From an uncultured Bacteroides sp. (GTDB taxonomy: Bacteria > Bacteroidota > Bacteroidia > Bacteroidales > Bacteroidaceae), in NCBI GenBank assembly GCA_905197435.1, contig CAJJYX010000175.1, positions 1 to 6,209 on the forward strand: a stretch of 6,209 nucleotides of DNA. Direction: 5' to 3'. Positions 1-6,209 of this stretch are shown in pieces. The notes under the pieces are model-generated. The model was not told the DNA's origin and searched no databases. It saw only the letters and a program-made list of their open reading frames with translations. A program made the translations under genes and the position numbers. Each line of letters opens with the position of its first letter. The first letter of the stretch is position 1.

Positions 1-2
1 TG

Positions 3-800
3 GGGCCGATGATGGCGTTGGACCCGGTGGAACTGGAGGCTCTTGCCGCCAAAAGCAATTATCCGGAGTATGGCATCAGCGGACGCTGCAACTATGTAAA
101 GGAGAAAGGCGTGTTGGGCATCGGTGTTTCGGGCAACAAGGCACAGCATCAGGACCTGACTGTGGAACTGGGATTTTCCAGCGACATGGGTATGACCAAC
201 AGCCGCTATCCGGAGGAAATATGCGAGGGACAAGCACAGGTGAACCAAGGCAGCATGATGGGGCTGATGTATGACAAACTGGATATTTCGGCCGAGGACA
301 TGGAGGATGTCGATTTGTATATGCAGTCGTTGGGAGTGCCTGCCCGCCGGGATGTGAACGACCCGGAAGTGATAAAAGGCGAGCAGAACTTCTATAAAGC
401 CAAGTGCCATCTTTGCCATGTCACTACCCTGCATACCAGAAAGCGCGGCACAACCTTGTTGATGGGCACTCACTTGCCTTGGCTGGGCGGACTGACCATT
501 CATCCCTATTCTGATTTCCTGCTTCACGATATGGGCTCGGAAATCATGGGAGTTGGCTTGAACGACAATTATGTCAGTGGTTTGGCACGTGGCAACGAGT
601 GGCGTACAACTCCTTTGTGGGGGATTGGTTTGCAGAGAAAGGTGAATGGCCACACTTATTTCCTGCACGACGGACGTGCGCGCAATTATGTAGAAGCCAT
701 AATGTGGCATGGCGGTGAAGGCGAGGCCTCTAAGAACCTGTTCAAGAACATGAGCAAAGAAGACCGCGACGCACTGGTTCGTTTCTTGGAATCACTTTAA
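3..800 (+). CDS. Di-heme oxidoreductase (DUF1111 / COG3488 family, putative peroxidase), 5'-truncated by the window edge
   Basis: Partial gene: the reading frame is open to the left edge, so its true start and N-terminal domain lie outside the window. Residues are counted from the Met at position 9. A c-type heme site CHLCH is at residues 133-137 (bases 405-419), in the context KGEQNFYKAKCHLCHVTT, typical of the C-terminal heme domain of this family. Other family hallmarks are DMGMTN (59-64), HPYSDFLLHDMG (165-176), NEWRTTPLWGIGL (196-208) and FLHDGRARNYVEAIMWHGGE (218-237). Family members normally carry a second CXXCH nearer the N-terminus; it would lie upstream. His165, His173 and Met175 are candidate heme or active-site ligands, by inference. 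The family was once called 'thiol oxidoreductase' and is distantly related to MauG/cytochrome c peroxidase; its substrate is poorly defined. The protein should act in the periplasm or on the outer membrane and depends on cytochrome c maturation, which the last gene of this cluster supplies. The family assignment is firm; the reaction is not known. Confidence 0.93.
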   Translation, partial: GPMMALDPVELEALAAKSNYPEYGISGRCNYVKEKGVLGIGVSGNKAQHQDLTVELGFSSDMGMTNSRYPEEICEGQAQVNQGSMMGLMYDKLDISAEDMEDVDLYMQSLGVPARRDVNDPEVIKGEQNFYKAKCHLCHVTTLHTRKRGTTLLMGTHLPWLGGLTIHPYSDFLLHDMGSEIMGVGLNDNYVSGLARGNEWRTTPLWGIGLQRKVNGHTYFLHDGRARNYVEAIMWHGGEGEASKNLFKNMSKEDRDALVRFLESL

Positions 801-838
801 GAATAAAGATATACGAAAATAAAGAAGATATACTGATT

Positions 839-2050
839 ATGAAGAAAATAATTATGTTGGCTGCGCTGTTTGCACTGCCGTTGGGAGTGATGGCACAGCA
901 TGAAGAAGATACAGAAAATGGAGTCGTTTCATTGGCAGGCCGCGAAGGCTTCACCATTGCCAGTAAAAAGGGTGACTTTGTCTTTAAGCCTTACCTGTTG
1001 GTACAGACCAGTGCAAATCTGAACTGGTATGATGACGAAGGATTGGACAAGGCATATAACCAGGACAATTTTGCCAACTCCGGGTTTGCTGTACCTTATG
1101 CCGTGTTGGGCTTTACCGGCAAGGCTTTCGGCAAGGTGTCATTCAATCTTTCACTGAATGCTGCTGCCAGCGGCGGTGCATTATTGCAGCAGGCATGGTT
1201 TGACGTGCAGTTCAAGAAGCAGCTTTCGTTGCGTGTAGGTAAGTTTAAGACACCTTTCTCTCATGCCTACCTCACTACATTGGGCGAAACGTTGATGCCA
1301 CAGCTCCCCATTTCCCTGACCTCTCCCGTCATCATGCCTTATTCGCTGAATGCGGTTACTCCGAACATCGGCACCGGTTTTGACTTGGGTGTGGAACTTC
1401 ACGGATTGGTGCAGGACAAGCTGGGCTATGAAGTGGGCTTGTTTAATGGTACCGGAATCTCTGTCAACAGCGCTTCCAAGACCATAAGCGACGACTGGCA
1501 CATTCCTTCCTTGCTTTATGCAGGTCGTCTGACTTATATGCCTAAAGGCGTGATGCCCTCCACGCAGGGTAACCCCAATCGTCTGCATGAAGACAAGTTG
1601 CTGTTTGGTGTATCAGGGTCAATTAATGTAGAGAGTGAGAATGAAAGCACGAACGACACGCGCGTAGGGTTGGAGTTCGCCATGCTGAAGAATAAGCTCT
1701 ACTTGGCGGCAGAGGCTTATTACATGAATGTGGGCTTCACTAAGCGCCAGAAGATAAACGAGACTTATAATTATTTGGGCGGCTACATACAAGGAGGTTA
1801 TTTTGTGGCTCCCCGTGTGCAGATGGCGGCTCGCTATGATATGTTCAACCGTAATGGCATGGGCGACGACGGCTTTTTGAACATGCCTTCCGTAGGTGTC
1901 AACTATTTCTTCAAGGGATGCAACCTGAAGTTGCAGGCCATGTATCAATATGTGGCACGTTGGGGACACGATACGCAGCTCGACCGTGACAATGACAACT
2001 TAGGTTTGGCTACGCATTCGGCTACCGTATTGTTGCAATATTCATTCTAA
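839..2050 (+). CDS. Outer-membrane beta-barrel porin, Porin_O_P-like
   Basis: Predicted 403-residue outer-membrane protein. The N-terminus is a clear signal peptide (MKKII, hydrophobic core, ...GVMA|Q), with likely signal peptidase I cleavage after Ala19. The mature chain alternates polar and hydrophobic residues in amphipathic strands, with many aromatic residues at strand ends, and finishes in LLQYSF, the terminal Phe typical of barrels inserted by BamA. LRVGKFKTPF at residues 131-140 resembles the conserved strand in phosphate-selective porin O/P relatives (roughly 'RVGKFKTPFG'). About 400 residues would suit a 16- to 18-strand barrel. The substrate cannot be read from sequence, and 'phosphate-selective' should not be assumed. 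The start at 839 is chosen because the signal peptide begins there; the only ribosome-binding hint is a purine-rich AAAGAAG stretch (821-827). It begins 38 bases after the di-heme enzyme gene and is probably co-transcribed, which suggests it passes a substrate or product of that redox module. Confidence 0.87.
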   Translation: MKKIIMLAALFALPLGVMAQHEEDTENGVVSLAGREGFTIASKKGDFVFKPYLLVQTSANLNWYDDEGLDKAYNQDNFANSGFAVPYAVLGFTGKAFGKVSFNLSLNAAASGGALLQQAWFDVQFKKQLSLRVGKFKTPFSHAYLTTLGETLMPQLPISLTSPVIMPYSLNAVTPNIGTGFDLGVELHGLVQDKLGYEVGLFNGTGISVNSASKTISDDWHIPSLLYAGRLTYMPKGVMPSTQGNPNRLHEDKLLFGVSGSINVESENESTNDTRVGLEFAMLKNKLYLAAEAYYMNVGFTKRQKINETYNYLGGYIQGGYFVAPRVQMAARYDMFNRNGMGDDGFLNMPSVGVNYFFKGCNLKLQAMYQYVARWGHDTQLDRDNDNLGLATHSATVLLQYSF

Positions 2051-2060
2051 CCAATGGAAG

Positions 2061-2076
2061 AAAGGATTTTCTGATG
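2061..2076 (+). promoter_or_regulatory. Ribosome binding site and start of the heme lipoprotein gene, with an overlapping mini-ORF
   Basis: AAAGGA at 2061-2066 lies 7 bases before the ATG at 2074. It is the best Shine-Dalgarno-like sequence in the cluster and supports that start, which also places the lipobox correctly. A six-codon frame (ATG at 2054, stop TGA at 2072-2074) overlaps the start as TGATG, a layout often seen in translational coupling. Whether the mini-ORF is translated is unknown. Confidence 0.5.
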
Positions 2077-2796
2077 AAATGGAACTATTTTTTTTATGCA
2101 GTTTTTCTTGCTGTTTTCTTTTCTTCGTGTGATGAAGGGCGGATACCCGAGAAGGAGATTACAGTGACGGAAGAGGGGCGTGTAGTGAAACTGACTGCTG
2201 ATTTGGTAGGCTTGGACAACTGGCATTCCGACTACAATGTGGTGCTGGCTGGTTTTGCCGAGAACTCTTCCTATTCTGCCATAGCCAAAGATTTATCCGT
2301 TTCCATTGCAGACAACGGGCATGTGGAAGTGGTGATGAGCGGTATAGGCGATGAGGTCAGGACATTGGAAGTATGTGTGTCCAATTCCATCAGGGAGCGC
2401 ATTGCCACTTTCTACTCTATGGAAGCGCCGGCAACGGCGGATACCATCCGGATGGATGTGGGAACTTTGGACATCAGCATGTATGGTACCATACAGAAGA
2501 CGGTTTTCACTGATAAGTGCATACAGTGTCATGGAGCCGGTTCCGGAGAGCCGGCGGCAGGGCTGCACCTGACGGAAGGACGGAGCTATGCCGACCTGTA
2601 CGGAGCTGCTTCCACCATGGTTCCCGGGCAGCAACGTGTCGACCCGGGCAAGTCGGGTGAGAGCATTTTATATAACATTCTTACAACAGATATGAGTGCG
2701 GAATGGGCTATCGACCATTCCCGGCTTATGTCAGAGGAAGAGAATCTGCTTACTTTAATCAGGAAGTGGATTGATAATGGAGCCAAGGAAAGATGA
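2074..2796 (+). CDS. Mono-heme c-type cytochrome lipoprotein
   Basis: Predicted 240-residue lipoprotein. Residues 1-18 form a short hydrophobic signal ending in a lipobox (FFSSC, lipidated Cys19). The next residues, Asp-Glu-Gly, are acidic, a pattern linked in Bacteroidetes to lipoprotein transport to the outer membrane and often to the cell surface. Residues about 27-120 look like a beta-rich domain with no recognised family. The C-terminal part (about 135-240) is a cytochrome c domain: TDKCIQCHG with the heme site CIQCH at 149-153 (bases 2518-2532), and a closing DHSRLMSEEENLLTLIRKWI that resembles the end of Planctomycete-type cytochrome c domains, where Met219 is the likely distal iron ligand (His215 is an alternative). 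Heme attachment would depend on the CcsBA encoded two genes downstream. A role as electron carrier or acceptor for the di-heme enzyme is inferred from context. It begins 23 bases after the porin gene. Confidence 0.9.
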   Translation: MKWNYFFYAVFLAVFFSSCDEGRIPEKEITVTEEGRVVKLTADLVGLDNWHSDYNVVLAGFAENSSYSAIAKDLSVSIADNGHVEVVMSGIGDEVRTLEVCVSNSIRERIATFYSMEAPATADTIRMDVGTLDISMYGTIQKTVFTDKCIQCHGAGSGEPAAGLHLTEGRSYADLYGAASTMVPGQQRVDPGKSGESILYNILTTDMSAEWAIDHSRLMSEEENLLTLIRKWIDNGAKER

Positions 2797-2850
2797 TGAA
2801 TTGAACATTCATATTTTCTTATTAAACAACAACCGATAAACAGTATTGTT

Positions 2851-4005
2851 ATGAACAACAACGTTAAACAACAAAAACAAACAGAACAGACCTTGACCGA
2901 AATCTTTAAATATGAAACAGAAACAGGTGTTTCGGAATATCACGTAATGATTCATGCCACCACGCCGGAAGCAACTTATGCCGAACAGCTGAATGCGGTG
3001 ATTGAAACCTACTATAAACTGCGTGAGGATGAACTGCAAGGTGCTGTCGCCATATTTAAGCGCTACTTTCTGAGTGATGCTGCCAACCAGGCTGATATGC
3101 TGCTGGCACTCTCGGCGGAGAGTTCGGATTGTGCTCTCTCTGTTGTAGAGCAACCGCCATTGAACGGTACCAAGATTGCACTGTGGGCCTATCTGCAAAA
3201 GGGTGTGGACACGCAAGTGCTTCATAACGGCTTGTTCGAGGTGAAGCACGGCGCTTACCGTCATCTTTGGGGAGGCGGGGCTTTCAACCGTGCCGCCAAT
3301 TCGGAGTACCAGACCCGCCTGCTGCTGAATGACTATGTGATGCAGCTTATGGAACAAGGCTGCAAGTTGGCTGATAACTGCATACGCACTTGGTTTTTTG
3401 TGCAGAATGTAGATGTGAATTATGCCGGCGTAGTGAAGGCGCGCAATGAGGTGTTTGTCACCCAGAACCTGACGGAGAAGACCCACTACATTTCCAGTAC
3501 CGGCATCGGAGGCCGCCATGCCGACCCTAAGGTGACGGTCCAGATGGACACTTATGCCGTAGACGGCTTGAAGCCGGAACAGATTCACTACCTCTATGCG
3601 CCGACCCATCTGAATCCTACTTATGAATATGGCGTCAGCTTCGAACGGGGCACGTATGTGGATTATGGCGACCGCCGGCAAGTGTTCATTTCGGGCACTG
3701 CGAGCATCAACAATAAAGGTGAGGTGGTGTATCCCGGAGATATTCGCAAACAGACGGAACGCATGTGGGAAAATGTAGGGGCGCTGTTGAAAGAAGCCGG
3801 CTGCACGTTCGACGATTTGGGACAGATGATTGTATATTTGCGTGATGCTGCTGACTATACGGTTGTCAAGCAGATGTACGACAAACGCTTCCCGGATACT
3901 CCGAAAGTCTTTGTACATGCTCCGGTTTGCCGGCCGGGCTGGTTGATAGAGATGGAGTGCATGGGTGTGAAATCTTTGGAGAACAAGGAGTTTTCCCCGT
4001 ATTGA
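2851..4005 (+). CDS. Triple-module Rid/YjgF-superfamily protein with chorismatase-like signatures
   Basis: Predicted 384-residue soluble cytoplasmic protein with no signal peptide; the first 13 residues are Asn/Gln/Lys-rich and probably disordered. I see three YjgF-like modules. Module 1 (about 28-116) includes RYFLSDAANQ and SVVEQPPLNGTKIALW. Module 2 (about 136-236) includes CIRTWFFVQNVDVNY, KARNEVF and STGIGG. Module 3 (about 276-374) is the clearest: VFISGTASI, GDIRKQTERMWENV, CTFDDLGQMIVYLRD and VCRPGWLIEMECMGV. Aligned without gaps to the E. coli RidA C-terminus from memory, RidA Arg105, which grips the imine substrate carboxylate, becomes Lys352, while Glu120 is kept as Glu367. SGTAS, GD..Q, TGIG and CR..LIE recall chorismatases (FkbO, Hyg5, XanB2), which hydrolyse chorismate and share this fold. 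Membership in the Rid superfamily is firm; chorismatase activity is only a possibility. It sits between two cytochrome-related genes, 54 bases after the lipoprotein gene. The ATG at 2851 is the first suitable start; no good Shine-Dalgarno sequence is seen. Confidence 0.88.
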   Translation: MNNNVKQQKQTEQTLTEIFKYETETGVSEYHVMIHATTPEATYAEQLNAVIETYYKLREDELQGAVAIFKRYFLSDAANQADMLLALSAESSDCALSVVEQPPLNGTKIALWAYLQKGVDTQVLHNGLFEVKHGAYRHLWGGGAFNRAANSEYQTRLLLNDYVMQLMEQGCKLADNCIRTWFFVQNVDVNYAGVVKARNEVFVTQNLTEKTHYISSTGIGGRHADPKVTVQMDTYAVDGLKPEQIHYLYAPTHLNPTYEYGVSFERGTYVDYGDRRQVFISGTASINNKGEVVYPGDIRKQTERMWENVGALLKEAGCTFDDLGQMIVYLRDAADYTVVKQMYDKRFPDTPKVFVHAPVCRPGWLIEMECMGVKSLENKEFSPY

Positions 4006-4020
4006 TGTTTAATTTAATCA

Positions 4021-4034
4021 ATGGCTTTTAATTG
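4021..4034 (+). promoter_or_regulatory. Unusual start region of ccsBA: TTG start overlapping a four-codon ORF
   Basis: The ccsBA frame has an in-frame stop TAA at 4029-4031, directly before TTG at 4032-4034, so translation cannot start further upstream. TTG is followed by Lys-Lys and then the first membrane segment, exactly where the N-terminus is expected; the next in-frame ATG is too far inside. A mini-ORF in another frame (ATG at 4021, stop TGA at 4033-4035) overlaps the start. No Shine-Dalgarno sequence is visible. A former ATG changed to TTG is the simplest explanation. Confidence 0.6.
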
Positions 4035-6074
4035 AAAAAGTATCTTATTGCTGTCTATGTCTGCCTGGTGGCTCTGCTTGCTGCAACTACATTTGCCGAG
4101 CAGATACGCGGGACCGATTTTGTAGAAAAGCATATTTATCATACAATTTGGTTTTGTTGTTTGTGGGGAGTCCTTGCTGCGATGACGGTTGTTGTGCTTG
4201 TCAGGCAACGGTTGTGGCGGCGTCTCCCGACGTTGTTGTTGCATGGCTCCTTCCTCGTGATTTTGGCGGGAGCCATGATTACGTTTCTCGGCAGCCGGAA
4301 GGGTTACGTGCATCTTACCGTCGGCAACGAGACAAACAGCTATGTGGAGCAAGGCAGCCGGCAGGTTCGCGAACTCCCGTTTACCTTACGCCTGGACAGC
4401 TTCCGGATTGACTATTATCCGGGCACGGATGCTCCGGCCGATTACATCAGCTATATCCACGGTGAACAGCCGGTCTCCATGAACCGCATCCTGTCGCGTG
4501 AGGGGTTCCGTTTTTATCAGTCTTCATTCGATGAGGATATGAAGGGAAGCTGGCTGACTGTGAACTACGACCCGTGGGGAATTGGGCTTACCTATGCCGG
4601 ATACATATTGCTGGGCATCTCTATGCTCTGGATGCTCGTCAGCCGTGGCGGAGAGTTCCGCAGGTTGCTGAGGCATCCCTTGCTGAAGAAAGGCGGCATG
4701 TTTGTGCTGCTGTTGCTATGCACGGGAAGCGCGGTGCATGCGGAAAGAAGAAGCCTTCCGGCACTGGCGCGCAAGCAGGCGGACAGCCTTGCGTGCAAGC
4801 AGGTGATATACAATGACCGCGTAGTCCCTTTCAATACCCTTGCACGGGATTTTGTGCTGAAGCTTACGGGGAAACCGGCTTATGGCGGCATGACGCCCGA
4901 GCAAGTGATTAGCGGATGGCTTCTGCGCCCGGAGGTTTGGCAGCATGAGCCAATGATTTATATCAAAAGTGCGGAGCTCCGCCGCCTGCTTCATCTGGAC
5001 ACATCCTACGCTCGCCTGACCGATTTGTTTGACGGAGAGAACTACCGTCTGCAAAAGTACTGGAAGGGAGGGCAGGACCGGTCCGGAAAGATGTCTTCCT
5101 TGGAGAAAGCCGTTGCCGAGGCCGACGAGAAGGTGGGGCTTATTCTGATGTTGCGGAATGGTACGCTGATTCGTCCCTTGCCGGCAGACGGGAGTGTGAA
5201 GCCCGTTTCCGATACGAGGATATATGCAGAGTTGCTGTACAACCGCATCCCTTTCAGCAAATGGCTGTTCATGTTCAACCTTACGGTAGGGCTGCTGGCG
5301 TTCTTCCATTTGCTATACCGTGGCCTGCACCGTCCGGCGGCACCGGATTCTTCCGGCCGGGTCGGCATGTTCCCTTCACGCTTGGCAGATACCTTTTTCC
5401 GGGTTTCTCTTTATGCAGCGTTTCTCTTCCAGCTTTTCGGATATGCCCTGAGGTGGTATATCGGTGGGCGCATACCGTTGAGCAACGGGTACGAAACGAT
5501 GCAGTTCATGGCATTGTGTGCGCTGTTTCTGGCGTGTTTGTGCCGGAGGCGTTTCCCGTTTACGGTGCCTTTCGGCTTTCTGCTGTCCGGTTTTGCTTTG
5601 CTGGTTTCCTATTTGGGACAGATGAATCCCCAAATCACTCCCCTGATGCCCGTACTCGTCTCCCCGTGGCTCAGTACGCACGTATCATTGATAATGATGT
5701 CCTACGCTTTGTTCGCCTTTATGATGCTGAACGGCATATTGGCATTGTGCCTCCGCCGTTCTGCCAGGATGCTGATGCTGCTCAGCCGGTTGCTGCTTTA
5801 TCCCGCCACATTCTTCTTGGGAGCCGGCATTTTTCTGGGTGCGGTCTGGGCCAACGTTTCATGGGGGCGCTATTGGGCTTGGGACCCGAAGGAGGTATGG
5901 GCACTGATTACATTTATGGTCTATGGCGTGGCGTTCCATGCGCGCAGCCTGCGCATTTTCAGAAAGCCCCTGTTCTTCCATATCTATATGATTGCTGCTT
6001 TCCTGACGGTCCTGATGACTTATTTCGGAGTGAATTATATCCTTGGGGGCATGCACAGTTATGCCAATTCCTGA
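4032..6074 (+). CDS. ccsBA: CcsBA, fused ResB-CcsA cytochrome c synthetase and heme exporter (System II)
   Basis: Predicted 680-residue inner-membrane protein that moves heme outward and joins it to CXXCH motifs of apocytochromes. The N-terminal ResB/CcsB part has membrane segments near 4-20, 39-57 and 68-86, an outer region (90-180, with RIDYYPGTDAPADYIS), and segments near 184-202 and 219-237. A periplasmic insert (about 238-409) follows, containing NTLARDFVLKLTGK and GWLLRPEVWQHEPMIYIK, typical of Bacteroidetes members. The CcsA part (about 410-680) has PLSNGYETM (482-490) and the heme-binding WWD motif WGRYWAWDPKEVW (611-623). The four expected histidines are present: His71 (TM-His1), His550 (P-His1), His636 (TM-His2) and His675 (P-His2). 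The 39-residue gap between the last two equals that between His858 and His897 of Helicobacter hepaticus CcsBA. At 680 residues it is shorter than that protein (over 900). It starts at TTG, 26 bases after the Rid gene. Its likely clients are the two heme proteins of this cluster and perhaps other cytochromes of the cell. Confidence 0.96.
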   Translation: MKKYLIAVYVCLVALLAATTFAEQIRGTDFVEKHIYHTIWFCCLWGVLAAMTVVVLVRQRLWRRLPTLLLHGSFLVILAGAMITFLGSRKGYVHLTVGNETNSYVEQGSRQVRELPFTLRLDSFRIDYYPGTDAPADYISYIHGEQPVSMNRILSREGFRFYQSSFDEDMKGSWLTVNYDPWGIGLTYAGYILLGISMLWMLVSRGGEFRRLLRHPLLKKGGMFVLLLLCTGSAVHAERRSLPALARKQADSLACKQVIYNDRVVPFNTLARDFVLKLTGKPAYGGMTPEQVISGWLLRPEVWQHEPMIYIKSAELRRLLHLDTSYARLTDLFDGENYRLQKYWKGGQDRSGKMSSLEKAVAEADEKVGLILMLRNGTLIRPLPADGSVKPVSDTRIYAELLYNRIPFSKWLFMFNLTVGLLAFFHLLYRGLHRPAAPDSSGRVGMFPSRLADTFFRVSLYAAFLFQLFGYALRWYIGGRIPLSNGYETMQFMALCALFLACLCRRRFPFTVPFGFLLSGFALLVSYLGQMNPQITPLMPVLVSPWLSTHVSLIMMSYALFAFMMLNGILALCLRRSARMLMLLSRLLLYPATFFLGAGIFLGAVWANVSWGRYWAWDPKEVWALITFMVYGVAFHARSLRIFRKPLFFHIYMIAAFLTVLMTYFGVNYILGGMHSYANS

Positions 6075-6132
6075 CTTTCTATGGTGGTGCTACCTATTTA
6101 TGATGACCGCTTTCTTCCATTATACCTAATTT

Positions 6133-6144
6133 GTGCGATTGCAC
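6133..6144. repeat. Short inverted repeat overlapping the -33 region
   Basis: GTGC (6133-6136) and GCAC (6141-6144) are perfect inverted copies around a four-base loop, and the right arm overlaps the presumed -33 element of the promoter that follows. It could be an operator half-site pair or a small hairpin. A 4-bp stem is short enough to be chance. Confidence 0.25.
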
Positions 6145-6169
6145 GGTTAACGCTGATGCCGTATCTTTG
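6138..6169 (+). promoter_or_regulatory. Bacteroidetes-type promoter for a gene beyond the right edge
   Basis: TATCTTTG at 6162-6169 matches the -7 consensus TAnnTTTG exactly. ATTG at 6138-6141, 20 bases upstream, matches three of four bases of the -33 element TTTG. Transcription would start at about 6174-6178. The 30 or so bases left in the window hold no long reading frame (an ATG at 6185 stops after two codons), so they look like a 5' leader. The rest of the 135-base stretch from 6075 shows no convincing terminator for the operon on its left. Confidence 0.7.
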
Positions 6170-6209
6170 CAACATCAGATTTGAATGAATTAGTTAGTCA
6201 TAATTACGT

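Noticed and set aside
806..833. Direct repeat AAGATATAC at 806-814 and 825-833 in the gap before the porin gene
   Set aside because: Nine AT-rich bases in a short spacer can repeat by chance, and no promoter consensus is attached.
2839..2850. Small palindrome AACA-GTAT-TGTT just before the Rid-like start codon
   Set aside because: A 4-bp AT-rich stem in an A-rich region is too weak to call a terminator or operator.
2809..3918. 369-codon open frame on the minus strand opposite the Rid-like gene
   Set aside because: The + strand protein has clear family motifs throughout. The antisense product has no recognisable domain and looks like a codon-usage shadow, despite its length.
3971..3978. AATCTTTG as a possible internal promoter for ccsBA
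   Set aside because: It misses the first T of TAnnTTTG, and no TTTG-like element lies at the right spacing (the nearest GTTG is 25 bases away).
4771..4803. Repeated GCAAGCAGG within ccsBA
   Set aside because: The copies encode nearby Lys-Gln pairs in the periplasmic insert; short and explained by coding sequence.
5261..6103. 280-codon open frame on the + strand in another frame within ccsBA
   Set aside because: It lies over the most conserved part of CcsA (WWD motif and heme histidines) and encodes a Pro/Arg-rich sequence with no recognisable motif; a GC-rich overlap shadow.

Overview
The window looks like chromosomal DNA from a member of the Bacteroidales, probably Bacteroides or a close relative. 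The evidence is a Bacteroidetes-type promoter element (TATCTTTG, fitting TAnnTTTG) near the right end, weak or absent Shine-Dalgarno sequences, a lipoprotein with acidic residues right after the lipobox cysteine, a Porin_O_P-like outer-membrane barrel, and a one-piece System II cytochrome c assembly protein (CcsBA) of the Bacteroidetes type. The species cannot be named from this sequence alone.

Layout: five genes, all on the + strand, separated by only about 23 to 54 bases and therefore probably one operon whose promoter lies left of the window. In order: (1) 3-800, the C-terminal part of a di-heme oxidoreductase of the DUF1111/COG3488 family, cut by the window edge; (2) 839-2050, an outer-membrane porin; (3) 2074-2796, a lipoprotein carrying one c-type heme site; (4) 2851-4005, a cytoplasmic protein made of three YjgF/Rid-like modules with chorismatase-like signatures; (5) 4032-6074, CcsBA, the heme exporter and cytochrome c synthetase, which appears to start at TTG. 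Positions 6075-6209 are non-coding and hold a promoter for a gene beyond the right edge. I see no gene on the minus strand and no RNA gene, mobile element or CRISPR array.

How the parts may work together (inference): two proteins of the operon need heme attached covalently at CXXCH motifs outside the cytoplasm, and the last gene encodes the machine that attaches it, so the operon appears to carry its own maturation factor. The di-heme enzyme, the heme lipoprotein and the porin form an envelope redox module. Relatives of the di-heme enzyme are often encoded near imelysin-type proteins linked to iron, so iron handling or peroxide chemistry are the leading guesses. The Rid/chorismatase-like protein is the part that fits least and is the most interesting: no signal peptide, three modules in one chain, and a lysine where imine deaminases of the family have their key arginine.
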